A stretch of 64,000 bases of DNA from JAJRPT01 sp964465945. GTDB taxonomy: Bacteria > Bacteroidota > Ignavibacteria > Kapaibacteriales > UBA2268. Each line of letters begins with the position of its first letter. The first letter of the stretch is position 1. Location: the NCBI GenBank assembly GCA_964465945.1, contig CAYXMM010000015.1:9168-73167 (forward strand). The letters run 5' to 3'. Shown one piece after another: positions 8,771-16,344 of the stretch. The position numbers were made by a program, and so were the translations under genes. The notes under the pieces were generated by a model. That model worked only from the letters and a program-made list of their open reading frames with translations. It had not been told where the DNA came from and searched no databases.

Positions 8771-9226
8771 CTAATCTTTTTTCTTTTTAAAATGCACTAC
8801 CAGCACCGGGACTTCTGCTCTACGAATTACCCTTTCTGTTGTCGAGCCAAAAAGGAAACGCTCTATTCCACTTGCACCGTGAGTTGCAATAACTATTAAA
8901 TCAATATTATTTTCCAATGAGTATTCAGCAATCTGTTCAGATGGAGTTCCAAGTAAGATTACACTTTTTGTTTGTATTCCCAAATCTTTTAGTCGTTTTT
9001 CTAATTTTTCTAAATTAGTATGTGCTACTTGTTCTAATTCTTCTTGTAAATTTACAAGACTCTCGTGAGCTAGTTCTATTCCAGCAGGATAAACTACGGG
9101 TTGAATAACATGAAGCAAATGGACACTTGAGCCCATTGACTTTGCTATATCTTTAACATGCTCAAATGCTTCTTCCGCACCTTGCGAAAAATCAGTAGGC
9201 ATTAAAATGCTTTTATAAACATACAT
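8771..9226 (-). CDS. Universal stress protein (UspA family)
   Basis: A single Usp domain of 151 residues opening with YKSILMPTDFSQGAEEAFEHV. The nucleotide-binding loop near the C-terminus, ATHGASGIERFLFGST, matches the G-2X-G-9X-G(S/T) pattern except that its first Gly is Ala, a common variant; the protein probably still binds ATP. I place the start at 9226, not at an in-frame ATG at 9295, because GGAG lies eight bases upstream and the 23 extra residues (Asn/Lys/Tyr-rich) look like translated spacer. It is monocistronic and divergent from the aminotransferase gene. Confidence 0.88.
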   Translation of the reverse strand: MYVYKSILMPTDFSQGAEEAFEHVKDIAKSMGSSVHLLHVIQPVVYPAGIELAHESLVNLQEELEQVAHTNLEKLEKRLKDLGIQTKSVILLGTPSEQIAEYSLENNIDLIVIATHGASGIERFLFGSTTERVIRRAEVPVLVVHFKKKKD

Positions 9227-9324
9227 TTCAAAATCTCCTAAATATTTGTTAAATTTGTAATAATTATTTGTTAAAATAAAGAAGTTTTTATTCATAAAAA
9301 AGTTATTAATTAAAAAATTATTTT

Positions 9325-9332
9325 TAAATTTG
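9325..9332 (+). promoter_or_regulatory. TAnnTTTG promoter box upstream of ilvE
   Basis: TAAATTTG fits the -7 consensus. A start near 9339 gives a ~44-base leader that includes AGGAAAG before the ATG at 9383. Confidence 0.35.
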
Positions 9333-9382
9333 TATTGTTTTGAGAATTACAAGATTTTAGATAAAAAATTAGGAAAGTGAGT

Positions 9383-10456
9383 ATGGAATTAGAAGTAGAA
9401 TATGAAATTAATCCAAAATTAAGTCGAATTGACTATAATAATTTAGGATTTGGCAAATACTTCTCAGACAATGTTTTTATTTCCGAGTATAAGAATGGAA
9501 ACTGGTCTGAAGGTAAAATTATACCATTTGGCTCTCTTGCTTTAACACCTGGTAATATGACTTTACATTATGGTCAGACTATATTTGAAGGAATGAAAGC
9601 ATATAAAGATTTTGGGAAGGGTGGAATTAATATATTCAGACCTTATATGAACGCCAAAAGAATGATTGAGTCTGCTAAAAGAATGTGTATTGAAGAATAT
9701 CCAGAAGAGCTATTTGTTGATGCTGTTAAGCAAATTGTTATAAGTGAGAGAGAGTTCATTCCGCAAGAGAAAGGTCAATCACTTTATTTACGCCCTTTAA
9801 TGTTTGGCGATGCTGATTTCTTAGGAGTCCATCCATCTCCAACATTCAAATTCATAATTATGACAAGTCCTGTGGCTTCATACTATGAAAGCGGACTAGC
9901 CCCAGTGAAAATTTTAGTTCCTCATGAATATGCAAGAACTGTTGAGGGTGGGCTTGGAATGGCGAAGACCGCTGCAAACTATGCCGCTTCACTTTACGCT
10001 GGTAGAATAGCTAAACAACAAGGTTTCCAGCAAGTTTTATGGTTAGATGGTAGAACAAGGAAATATATTGACGAAGTTGGCGCAATGAATATCTTTTTCG
10101 TAATAAATGATGAAGTAATTACACCTCCTTTAGATTCTGGAACTATTTTACCAGGGATAACAAGAGATTCAGTAATTCATTTGTGTAAAGAATGGGGTAT
10201 GAAAGTCAGAGAATATAGATTATCAATAGATGAAGTCTTTGAAGCTCATAAAAATGGAACTTTAAACGAAGCATTTGGCACTGGAACAGCAGCTACTATT
10301 TCACCTGTTGGCTTGTTACATTATAAAGGTGAATCAATTACTTTAAATAATGGTGAAATAGGGGAATTGTCTAATAAACTTTATGATACTATTATTAATA
10401 TTCAACACGGATTAGTAAAAGATGAACATAATTGGATACTACATTTAGAAGCTTAA
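9383..10456 (+). CDS. ilvE: Branched-chain amino acid aminotransferase
   Basis: A 357-residue class IV (fold type IV) PLP aminotransferase that interconverts Leu, Ile and Val with their 2-oxo acids. Seen: LHYGQTIFEGMKAY, RPLMFG, the PLP lysine in GGLGMAKTAANYAASL (Lys195), the VGAMNIFFVI segment, GTILPGITRDSV and FGTGTAATISPVG near the C-terminus. This is the full-length eukaryote-like type II BCAT layout. A GTG two codons upstream (9377) could also start it, but ATG 9383 is better spaced from AGGAAAG. It is monocistronic with its own strong terminator. Confidence 0.93.
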   Translation: MELEVEYEINPKLSRIDYNNLGFGKYFSDNVFISEYKNGNWSEGKIIPFGSLALTPGNMTLHYGQTIFEGMKAYKDFGKGGINIFRPYMNAKRMIESAKRMCIEEYPEELFVDAVKQIVISEREFIPQEKGQSLYLRPLMFGDADFLGVHPSPTFKFIIMTSPVASYYESGLAPVKILVPHEYARTVEGGLGMAKTAANYAASLYAGRIAKQQGFQQVLWLDGRTRKYIDEVGAMNIFFVINDEVITPPLDSGTILPGITRDSVIHLCKEWGMKVREYRLSIDEVFEAHKNGTLNEAFGTGTAATISPVGLLHYKGESITLNNGEIGELSNKLYDTIINIQHGLVKDEHNWILHLEA

Positions 10457-10480
10457 AGTTTCTTAGTATTAGTAATTGTT

Positions 10481-10522
10481 AAAAACTGCTTCACATATTT
10501 TGCTTAGTGAAGCAGTTTTTTT
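10481..10522 (+). terminator. Intrinsic terminator after ilvE
   Basis: AAAAACTGCTTCAC (10481-10494) pairs perfectly with GTGAAGCAGTTTTT (10507-10520) over 14 bp with a 12-base loop, followed by further Ts. The A-run on the other side means it could also work leftward. Confidence 0.92.
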
Positions 10523-10571
10523 GTAACTTTGAAAATTAATCTTGCGTTTTATTAGTTTATAAAATATTAAT

Positions 10572-13409
10572 TTGAATTTATATAATAAAATATTAACAAC
10601 AATTTTTATCATTGTAAGTTTTTTCTTGATAGGGCTTTCTATCAAGAATATTCATAGCATTTCTTCTGTTGTAACTGATGATAATATTTATCAGGATTTA
10701 CCAAATAAAATCTTCGTAAACGCACCAATCAAAGCACGAAAAAAATTAGGAATTGAAAATAATAAAGAGCAATTTGAAAATATGTTTATTAAACGTGGCT
10801 CAATTCTGCTCGCTATTGATAATAAAAAAATTTATTCGTTAGATAGCGTATTTTTATATATAAAAAATTCAGATAAAAGAGTTCATAACCTAGACTTCTT
10901 CGTAATTAAAAATGATGAAAAATCAATCGGAAAAAGATATTCCTTTGAAGTAAAAAAATCAGATATTTTTGATAGTTCTTTTATCAATTTAGAATCTGCT
11001 GTAATTATTAGTTATGTTCTTGATGCTGGAACTTCATACAATGCAGGGTTAAAAGTTGGTGATATAATTACCAAAGTAAATGGGCAAAACTTTAAAAGTG
11101 CTTTTGATGCTTTTAAAATGACAAATCTACAAAGCAATGGACGTTCAGTTCGTTTTATGATTTATCGAAATGGTATGTTCTCTAATGTTAATGTTCAATT
11201 AAAAGTCATCAAACTTACATTTAGTATTTTACTTACTTTCCTAATTGGAATTATTCTTATTCTAATGGCAATGTTTATTGCTATGAAACGATTTTATTTA
11301 TTTCAAGGAAAAATCGTCTCTCTTACATTATTAACTCTCGGGACTTATATAACTTTTCTGCCAAGTTCAACTTTAATGTTAGAACCGACATCATATTATT
11401 TAAAAATAGTTTTAACCGAAAGCGTTTTTGCTATTTCCTTAGCTTTATTATTCCATAGTTTCGCATATTTTCCATTTGAGAAAAAGAAATTAGTGCAAAA
11501 AACTTTCTTGTTTAAGTACTATTACATTTTTTTAGTTCTTTACTTAGCATTCTTCTATATTTACATAATGTTAGGTGAAAACTATGAAAATATACCAATT
11601 TTTCAAACAAGTTACATTTTAATAACATTTATCTATTTTGCAATCATTTTTAATAAGTTTAAAACTAAAAAGAAAGATAAAGTAAGGTATGGTAAAGCAA
11701 TAACTTGGAGTTATTACATAAATCTAATCTCATTGATTGTTAATTACTTTTTAGTAAGCGTTTGGGGTGAAAAGTTAGGAATTGAGCCATTTACTCATTA
11801 TTATGCTACTTTTATATTAATTCCAATTTCATACTTTTATACAATAGCTAAATATGATTTATTAGATTCACTCATTAAAGTAGGAAAAAATATTCAATAT
11901 ATGATTGTTTCAAGTGTAGTGAATTTATTTTCTGTTATGTTGTTTATCTATTTAGTTTATTTCTTAATTAGCTTAAATTTCTATTTACCAAATTTACATT
12001 TTAATGGAAACTCAATAGAAGTCTTAGATAAACCATTAAGACCAGAACTATATGCAATTTATTCTAAGATATTAGTTTTGCTTATTTCAGGTTTGTTCTT
12101 ATATTTAATTGTTAGATTTAGAAAAATTAGCTTAGAGTTTTTAAATAAGAAATATCATATCGTAATTTTTGATTATCAATTATTAATTGAAGAACTAGCA
12201 GACTCTTTCCAGAATCAATCATCTTTAGAGAATTTAGCAAATTTCATTTTAGATAAGTTTCAGGAGTTAATTAAATTAAAACAATGTGGAATTTTAGTCT
12301 ATGAAAATGAAAGCTCCGTTGTATTTCAATCTTACAAAGGTGTTTTAGATAATCAATTAACTGAATATATTTACTCAAAAGAAAAAGAAATTATTAATAA
12401 TGTAAAAGAATTTACAGGCAATATTCTAATAGATTATTTAGATAAAGACATTAAAGAAATCTTGCTTTCTTGCAAGTTTAAATATGTAATTCCTCTTCGA
12501 GTAAAAGGTAAAGTGCTGGGCTTAATGTTTTTAGGCGAGAAATTATCTGAATCAAGATTAAAAGCAAATGATTTATTATTTAGCAATGCCTTAGCCAATC
12601 AAGCAGCCGTCTCTCTTGAAAACTTCCTTTTATACTCTGATTTAGCAAAACAAGAGAGACTAAAACAAGAACTCGAAATAGCACGTGAAATACAACTATC
12701 TTCACTCCCTAAAGAATTACCTTCAATCAAATCTCTTGATATATCAGGTATATCTCTGCCTGCCTTAGAAGTAGGAGGAGATTACTATGATATATTTTTT
12801 AATGAAGAAATACCCGATACTATTACAGCAATTATTGGTGATGTGAGCGGTAAAGGAACTTCTGCTGCCTTATATATGTCGAAAATTCAAGGAGTTGTAA
12901 AAACACTGCAAGAATTTAATCTTAATATTAAAGATTTAATGATTAAGACTAACGAATTGATTTTCTCTTTCTTAAACTCTGGTTCATTTATTACAGCATT
13001 TTGTATTCAATTTAATCTAAAAGAAATGAAATTGAAAATGGCTCGAGCTGGGCACTTACCTTTATATTATTACGATAGTTGTAATAAAGAACTTGTTGCT
13101 ATTACACCAAAAGGTATAGCCCTCGGATTAAATACTGGCGAACTTTTTAATCGTAACCTTGAAGAAATTGAAATTGATATTGCAGAAGGCGATGTATTTG
13201 TTTTAGTAACTGATGGCATAGTTGAAGCAAGAAATAGCGAACAAAAAGAATATGAAGAAGAACGCTTGAAAGAAATTATAAAACAAAATATTTCTAAATC
13301 GTCTCATAACATTAAAGATAGTATAATTCAAGATTTAAATAACTTTACTGGGCGAACAAGCCAATTTGATGATATTACTATCTTAATCATTAAAGTTAAA
13401 AATAAGTAG
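10572..13409 (+). CDS. PDZ-membrane-GAF-PP2C (SpoIIE/RsbU-type) serine phosphatase
   Basis: A 945-residue signalling protein. An N-terminal membrane anchor (residues ~6-25) precedes a divergent PDZ-like region and a clearer PDZ domain at ~135-205 (DAGTSYNAGLKVGDIITKVNG). Several hydrophobic helices occupy ~215-515. A GAF-like domain covers ~545-690, followed by a short coiled linker (QERLKQELEIAREIQ) and a SpoIIE/RsbU phosphatase at ~700-945 with VGGDYYD, IGDVSGKGTSAAL and FDDITIL, the metal-binding acidic residues being present. RsbU-type enzymes dephosphorylate anti-anti-sigma or regulatory proteins; no partner gene is nearby. The only upstream start in frame is TTG at 10572, embedded in TTAATTTG with no ribosome binding site, so the true start is uncertain. 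Confidence 0.85.
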   Translation: MNLYNKILTTIFIIVSFFLIGLSIKNIHSISSVVTDDNIYQDLPNKIFVNAPIKARKKLGIENNKEQFENMFIKRGSILLAIDNKKIYSLDSVFLYIKNSDKRVHNLDFFVIKNDEKSIGKRYSFEVKKSDIFDSSFINLESAVIISYVLDAGTSYNAGLKVGDIITKVNGQNFKSAFDAFKMTNLQSNGRSVRFMIYRNGMFSNVNVQLKVIKLTFSILLTFLIGIILILMAMFIAMKRFYLFQGKIVSLTLLTLGTYITFLPSSTLMLEPTSYYLKIVLTESVFAISLALLFHSFAYFPFEKKKLVQKTFLFKYYYIFLVLYLAFFYIYIMLGENYENIPIFQTSYILITFIYFAIIFNKFKTKKKDKVRYGKAITWSYYINLISLIVNYFLVSVWGEKLGIEPFTHYYATFILIPISYFYTIAKYDLLDSLIKVGKNIQYMIVSSVVNLFSVMLFIYLVYFLISLNFYLPNLHFNGNSIEVLDKPLRPELYAIYSKILVLLISGLFLYLIVRFRKISLEFLNKKYHIVIFDYQLLIEELADSFQNQSSLENLANFILDKFQELIKLKQCGILVYENESSVVFQSYKGVLDNQLTEYIYSKEKEIINNVKEFTGNILIDYLDKDIKEILLSCKFKYVIPLRVKGKVLGLMFLGEKLSESRLKANDLLFSNALANQAAVSLENFLLYSDLAKQERLKQELEIAREIQLSSLPKELPSIKSLDISGISLPALEVGGDYYDIFFNEEIPDTITAIIGDVSGKGTSAALYMSKIQGVVKTLQEFNLNIKDLMIKTNELIFSFLNSGSFITAFCIQFNLKEMKLKMARAGHLPLYYYDSCNKELVAITPKGIALGLNTGELFNRNLEEIEIDIAEGDVFVLVTDGIVEARNSEQKEYEEERLKEIIKQNISKSSHNIKDSIIQDLNNFTGRTSQFDDITILIIKVKNK

Positions 13410-13420
13410 TTCTACTTATT
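13401..13420. terminator. Weak hairpin at the phosphatase stop codon
   Basis: AATAAGTAG and CTACTTATT are perfect 9-bp arms separated by TT; the phosphatase stop codon TAG is inside the left arm. No continuous T-run follows, so termination would be weak; a regulator site is an alternative. Confidence 0.35.
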
Positions 13421-13439
13421 GGTATTAATTAATTTTTAT

Positions 13440-13447
13440 TAATTTTG
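13440..13447 (+). promoter_or_regulatory. TAnnTTTG box directly before the start codon
   Basis: TAATTTTG ends four bases before the ATG at 13452. If it is a -7 box, the transcript would begin at or inside the start codon, that is, leaderless. There is no ribosome binding site. Confidence 0.35.
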
Positions 13448-13451
13448 TAAT

Positions 13452-14465
13452 ATGAAAATAATAGCGACCATATTAATTACTTTGTTTTTTGGAAGCAATT
13501 TACTTTCTCAAAGTAAATTCTTTTCAATTAACAAAAGCACGCAAGAGTTATGTTTAATAAGTGAGAATGGCTCTTTACAAGTTTTAAGTAAGCTCAACTT
13601 TGTAGATGACAATGCTATGAACTTAGAATATAACCCAAACACAAACTCATTGCTAATTCTAAAAGGAAATGGAGAATTATACTCTTTTAATTTGAATTCA
13701 CTTGAATCAAGTTTGTTATATACGTTAAATAATAGTTCATTAAATTTTGATGGAAATTGGTCTGGAATCTCAATGAATTCATTAAACCAAATTTTTGTGT
13801 TTAATGAAAGAAGCGGAAGTGATGAAGGAAGGTTATACCAAGTCTTAGACATTAATACCGGATTAGTTGCTCCATTCACTGATAATTTCTCAGGTTCCCC
13901 ATCTATTTTAGGAATTGAATTCGACGATAAAAATAGATTATGGAATATTGAACAATGTTGCAATCACAGATTAAATGTTTTAGATGGCTTCAAAGGTCAG
14001 ATGAAGCAAATGTTCGAGAAACCGGTAACAATTAATTATCCTCAAGACTTAGCTTATAACCCTGACACTGAAAAGTTGCTCGGTATAGACATTAAAAATG
14101 AACTTACCGCTACAAGAACTGATTTCTTTTTTGCGGATAGAAATAATGGGAACACAGAGATATTCTTGTCATTAGAAGGCAATTATAACGGAATTGCTGA
14201 ATTAACAACATTATCAAGTGTTAATAATGATATAAATTTTGAAGATAAATTCCAAATTTACCCTAACCCAAGCCAACAATTTATTTCAGTTGATTTTAAT
14301 GGTCTTGTATCAAATATTAGAGTATTAGATTTAAGCGGAAACTATGTAATATCAAATATAAACTCGTTGAAAAATATTGATATTAGTAAATTAAGTTCAG
14401 GAGCTTTTATCTTAAGCTTTACAATAGATGGTAGAAATTACGATAGAAAATTTATCAAGTATTAA
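13452..14465 (+). CDS. Secreted protein with T9SS type A sorting domain
   Basis: A 337-residue exported protein. Residues 1-19 are a signal peptide ending SNLLSQ. Residues ~20-255 form repeated short beta strands reminiscent of a beta-propeller of the SMP-30/DUF4394 sort (ENGSLQVLSKL, LYQVLDINTG, LGIEFDDKNRLWNIE, LAYNPDTEKLLGID), without a motif I can assign. The last ~75 residues are a T9SS sorting domain: IYPNPSQQFISVDF, IRVLDLSGNYV, IDISKLSSGAFILSF and a basic end (RKFIKY). It is therefore probably surface-attached or released. Its last 11 bases overlap the convergent pth gene. No ribosome binding site is visible. Confidence 0.82.
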   Translation: MKIIATILITLFFGSNLLSQSKFFSINKSTQELCLISENGSLQVLSKLNFVDDNAMNLEYNPNTNSLLILKGNGELYSFNLNSLESSLLYTLNNSSLNFDGNWSGISMNSLNQIFVFNERSGSDEGRLYQVLDINTGLVAPFTDNFSGSPSILGIEFDDKNRLWNIEQCCNHRLNVLDGFKGQMKQMFEKPVTINYPQDLAYNPDTEKLLGIDIKNELTATRTDFFFADRNNGNTEIFLSLEGNYNGIAELTTLSSVNNDINFEDKFQIYPNPSQQFISVDFNGLVSNIRVLDLSGNYVISNINSLKNIDISKLSSGAFILSFTIDGRNYDRKFIKY

Positions 14466-15039
14466 AAATTTTCCTACTATTAATTTCGCTCATAGCACGC
14501 ATAAAACCTACTTTTATTAGATGGTCAATTGCTAATTGAGCTTCATCAAGCATTTTAACAACTTCAAGCATTTCATTGTTATTGAAGTTTCCTAAAACAT
14601 ATTCAACTAATTCGCCTTGACCAAAATTCTTATCAATCCCAAGACGAAATCTCATAAATTCATTAGTCCCTAATTCTTCAATCATTGATATTACACCATT
14701 ATGCCCACCACTTGACCCAGTCGCTTTTAAGTGAAACTTCCCAATTGGAAAATTATACTCATCAACAAAAATACATATTTGATTTGCTTTAACTTTATAT
14801 CTATCACAAATTTGCTTTGCTGCAATCCCTGAATTATTCATATAGGTTGTTGGTAGAACAAAAAGTAAATTCTTTCCATAAATTTTCTTCTCACAAACAT
14901 AGTAATCACCTTTTCCTGCAACAAAATTTAATTCATACTTTGCAGATAATCGTTCCATCAATAACCAACCAATATTATGTCTCGTATTTTTATACTTTTC
15001 TCCTATATTTCCAAGCCCAATAAAAACAAAATCGTACAT
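14455..15039 (-). CDS. pth: Peptidyl-tRNA hydrolase
   Basis: A 194-residue cytoplasmic enzyme that releases peptides from prematurely dropped peptidyl-tRNA. Seen: IGLGNIGEKYKNTRHNIGW with catalytic His21, TYMNNSG with the substrate-binding Asn residues, an acidic pair in VDEYNFP (Asp93, in a looser form of the usual DDLDLP), and KATGSSGGHNGV. Length is normal for the bacterial Pth family. There is no ribosome binding site before the ATG at 15039; a TAAATTTG box lies ~35 bases upstream. The 3' end overlaps the T9SS cargo gene by 11 bases, so convergent transcripts would be complementary there. Confidence 0.93.
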   Translation of the reverse strand: MYDFVFIGLGNIGEKYKNTRHNIGWLLMERLSAKYELNFVAGKGDYYVCEKKIYGKNLLFVLPTTYMNNSGIAAKQICDRYKVKANQICIFVDEYNFPIGKFHLKATGSSGGHNGVISMIEELGTNEFMRFRLGIDKNFGQGELVEYVLGNFNNNEMLEVVKMLDEAQLAIDHLIKVGFMRAMSEINSRKIFNT

Positions 15040-15074
15040 ATTTATATTTTTCTTAAATTGTGTTTAGTAAAAAT

Positions 15075-15082
15075 CAAATTTA
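15075..15082 (-). promoter_or_regulatory. TAnnTTTG promoter box upstream of pth
   Basis: On the minus strand this reads TAAATTTG, giving a predicted start near 15068 and a leader of about 29 bases before the pth ATG. Confidence 0.3.
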
Positions 15083-15087
15083 ACAAT

Positions 15088-16344
15088 ATGCTTTTAATTA
15101 TTTTATTAAATATACTTTTTTCACAACAAAAACTAACTGAAAACACAGCGAATTTTGACTATATAGTAAATTCAAAAGGAGTGATTGCCTTTGATTCTAT
15201 TCACGGATATATGCGCTATCCAAAAACAGCAAGAAGTAACTTCTTTTATTCAATTTCTCATGTATTTACAGGAATAAATGCCACAAGTGACGACACAATT
15301 TATTCTTCAAATTTTGGCAAGTATTCTGACAATTTAGAAGTAGGAAAAGCAAATATTGTTGATAAAGAAAAATACTTTATTTATGAGTCTAAATATTTTA
15401 ATAAAACAACGGGTAAATCTCAAATAGGTAATTATGATTACCCACTTTATAAGACACAATCTAATTTACCTGGAATTTATTTTGATAACCAAGTCGACAG
15501 GAATACAAACACTAAAAGTGTTTTTATTCAATCAAATAATGACCTTTTCACAATTTACCATCAGAAATTTAGCAATGGCAATATAGAATATCAATTAAGA
15601 ACTTTAAATTTTAAAAATAAAGACTTTTTTATAGTCGAAGTAAAAATAATAAATAATTTAGATTACGACTTGACTAATTGCTATTTTTCGCCATTATTAG
15701 ACCCCGATATAACACTTGAAAATGAAGAGTTCACAGATGCTAAACTCAACAACGCAAAAGTTGTAGGGGAGACACTCTGTTTTTATAACAGCAATGGTTA
15801 TTCTGCAACTACAAAATATTGTGGCTTTAAATATATTCAAAAATCTTATCAAAAAAATGGTAATTATATATTTAATAAGTCCGAACAGTTTCAAAATGTA
15901 AATTATTCAGTTTTTAACTCTGACACTTATTATAATACTCAACCATTTTATAAAATATTTCTATTAAATCAAGATAGCATCTATTTAAGCGATGTAAAAG
16001 CAATGGCTTCCGTAGGTCCTTTTAATTTTAACAAAAATGATACTTGTGTTTTTACTTATTCGATAGGTTTTGCCGACCCAGTTTTCGATGAAATTAACAA
16101 TGAAGTAAGTAATATGAAAAACTTATTAGATTTGTTGAATGAAGCTGAGAGCTTTTACTATAATGAATTATTTAGCTTTGCATTAGATGTTCCTATTGAA
16201 TTTCAGATTTATAATAAAATTTGCTTTGATTTAATAAATTTTAAGTTTATTGAATACAAATTTCCTTTAAAAAATGGAAAATATTTGATTTTAATAAAAA
16301 AAGGAAATAAATTTGTATTAGAAGAAAAATTAATGGTAGAATAA
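15088..16344 (+). CDS. Exported protein of unknown function
   Basis: A 418-residue protein beginning with a short hydrophobic segment (MLLIILLNILFSQQ), likely a signal peptide. I chose ATG 15088 because the in-frame extension to 14977 would translate the start of the divergent pth gene and the spacer. The mature part is beta-rich, aromatic and Asn-rich (HGYMRYPKTARSNFFYSISHV, DYPLYKTQSNLPGIYFDNQ, FFIVEVKIINNLDYDLTNCYF). The segment around residues 165-240 resembles a description of mixed beta domains in large secreted Bacteroidota proteins, but I cannot name a family. It lacks a T9SS domain. The gene abuts the NTPase gene with zero spacing (TAA then TTG), implying translational coupling and a shared function. 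Confidence 0.7.
   Translation: MLLIILLNILFSQQKLTENTANFDYIVNSKGVIAFDSIHGYMRYPKTARSNFFYSISHVFTGINATSDDTIYSSNFGKYSDNLEVGKANIVDKEKYFIYESKYFNKTTGKSQIGNYDYPLYKTQSNLPGIYFDNQVDRNTNTKSVFIQSNNDLFTIYHQKFSNGNIEYQLRTLNFKNKDFFIVEVKIINNLDYDLTNCYFSPLLDPDITLENEEFTDAKLNNAKVVGETLCFYNSNGYSATTKYCGFKYIQKSYQKNGNYIFNKSEQFQNVNYSVFNSDTYYNTQPFYKIFLLNQDSIYLSDVKAMASVGPFNFNKNDTCVFTYSIGFADPVFDEINNEVSNMKNLLDLLNEAESFYYNELFSFALDVPIEFQIYNKICFDLINFKFIEYKFPLKNGKYLILIKKGNKFVLEEKLMVE

Noticed and set aside
9227..9295. N-terminal extension of the universal stress protein to ATG 9295
   Set aside because: The extra 23 residues look like translated spacer, and GGAG is correctly spaced before ATG 9226.
14977..15087. Upstream start for the exported protein at 15088
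   Set aside because: The extension runs through the 5' end of the divergent pth gene and removes the N-terminal signal-like segment.
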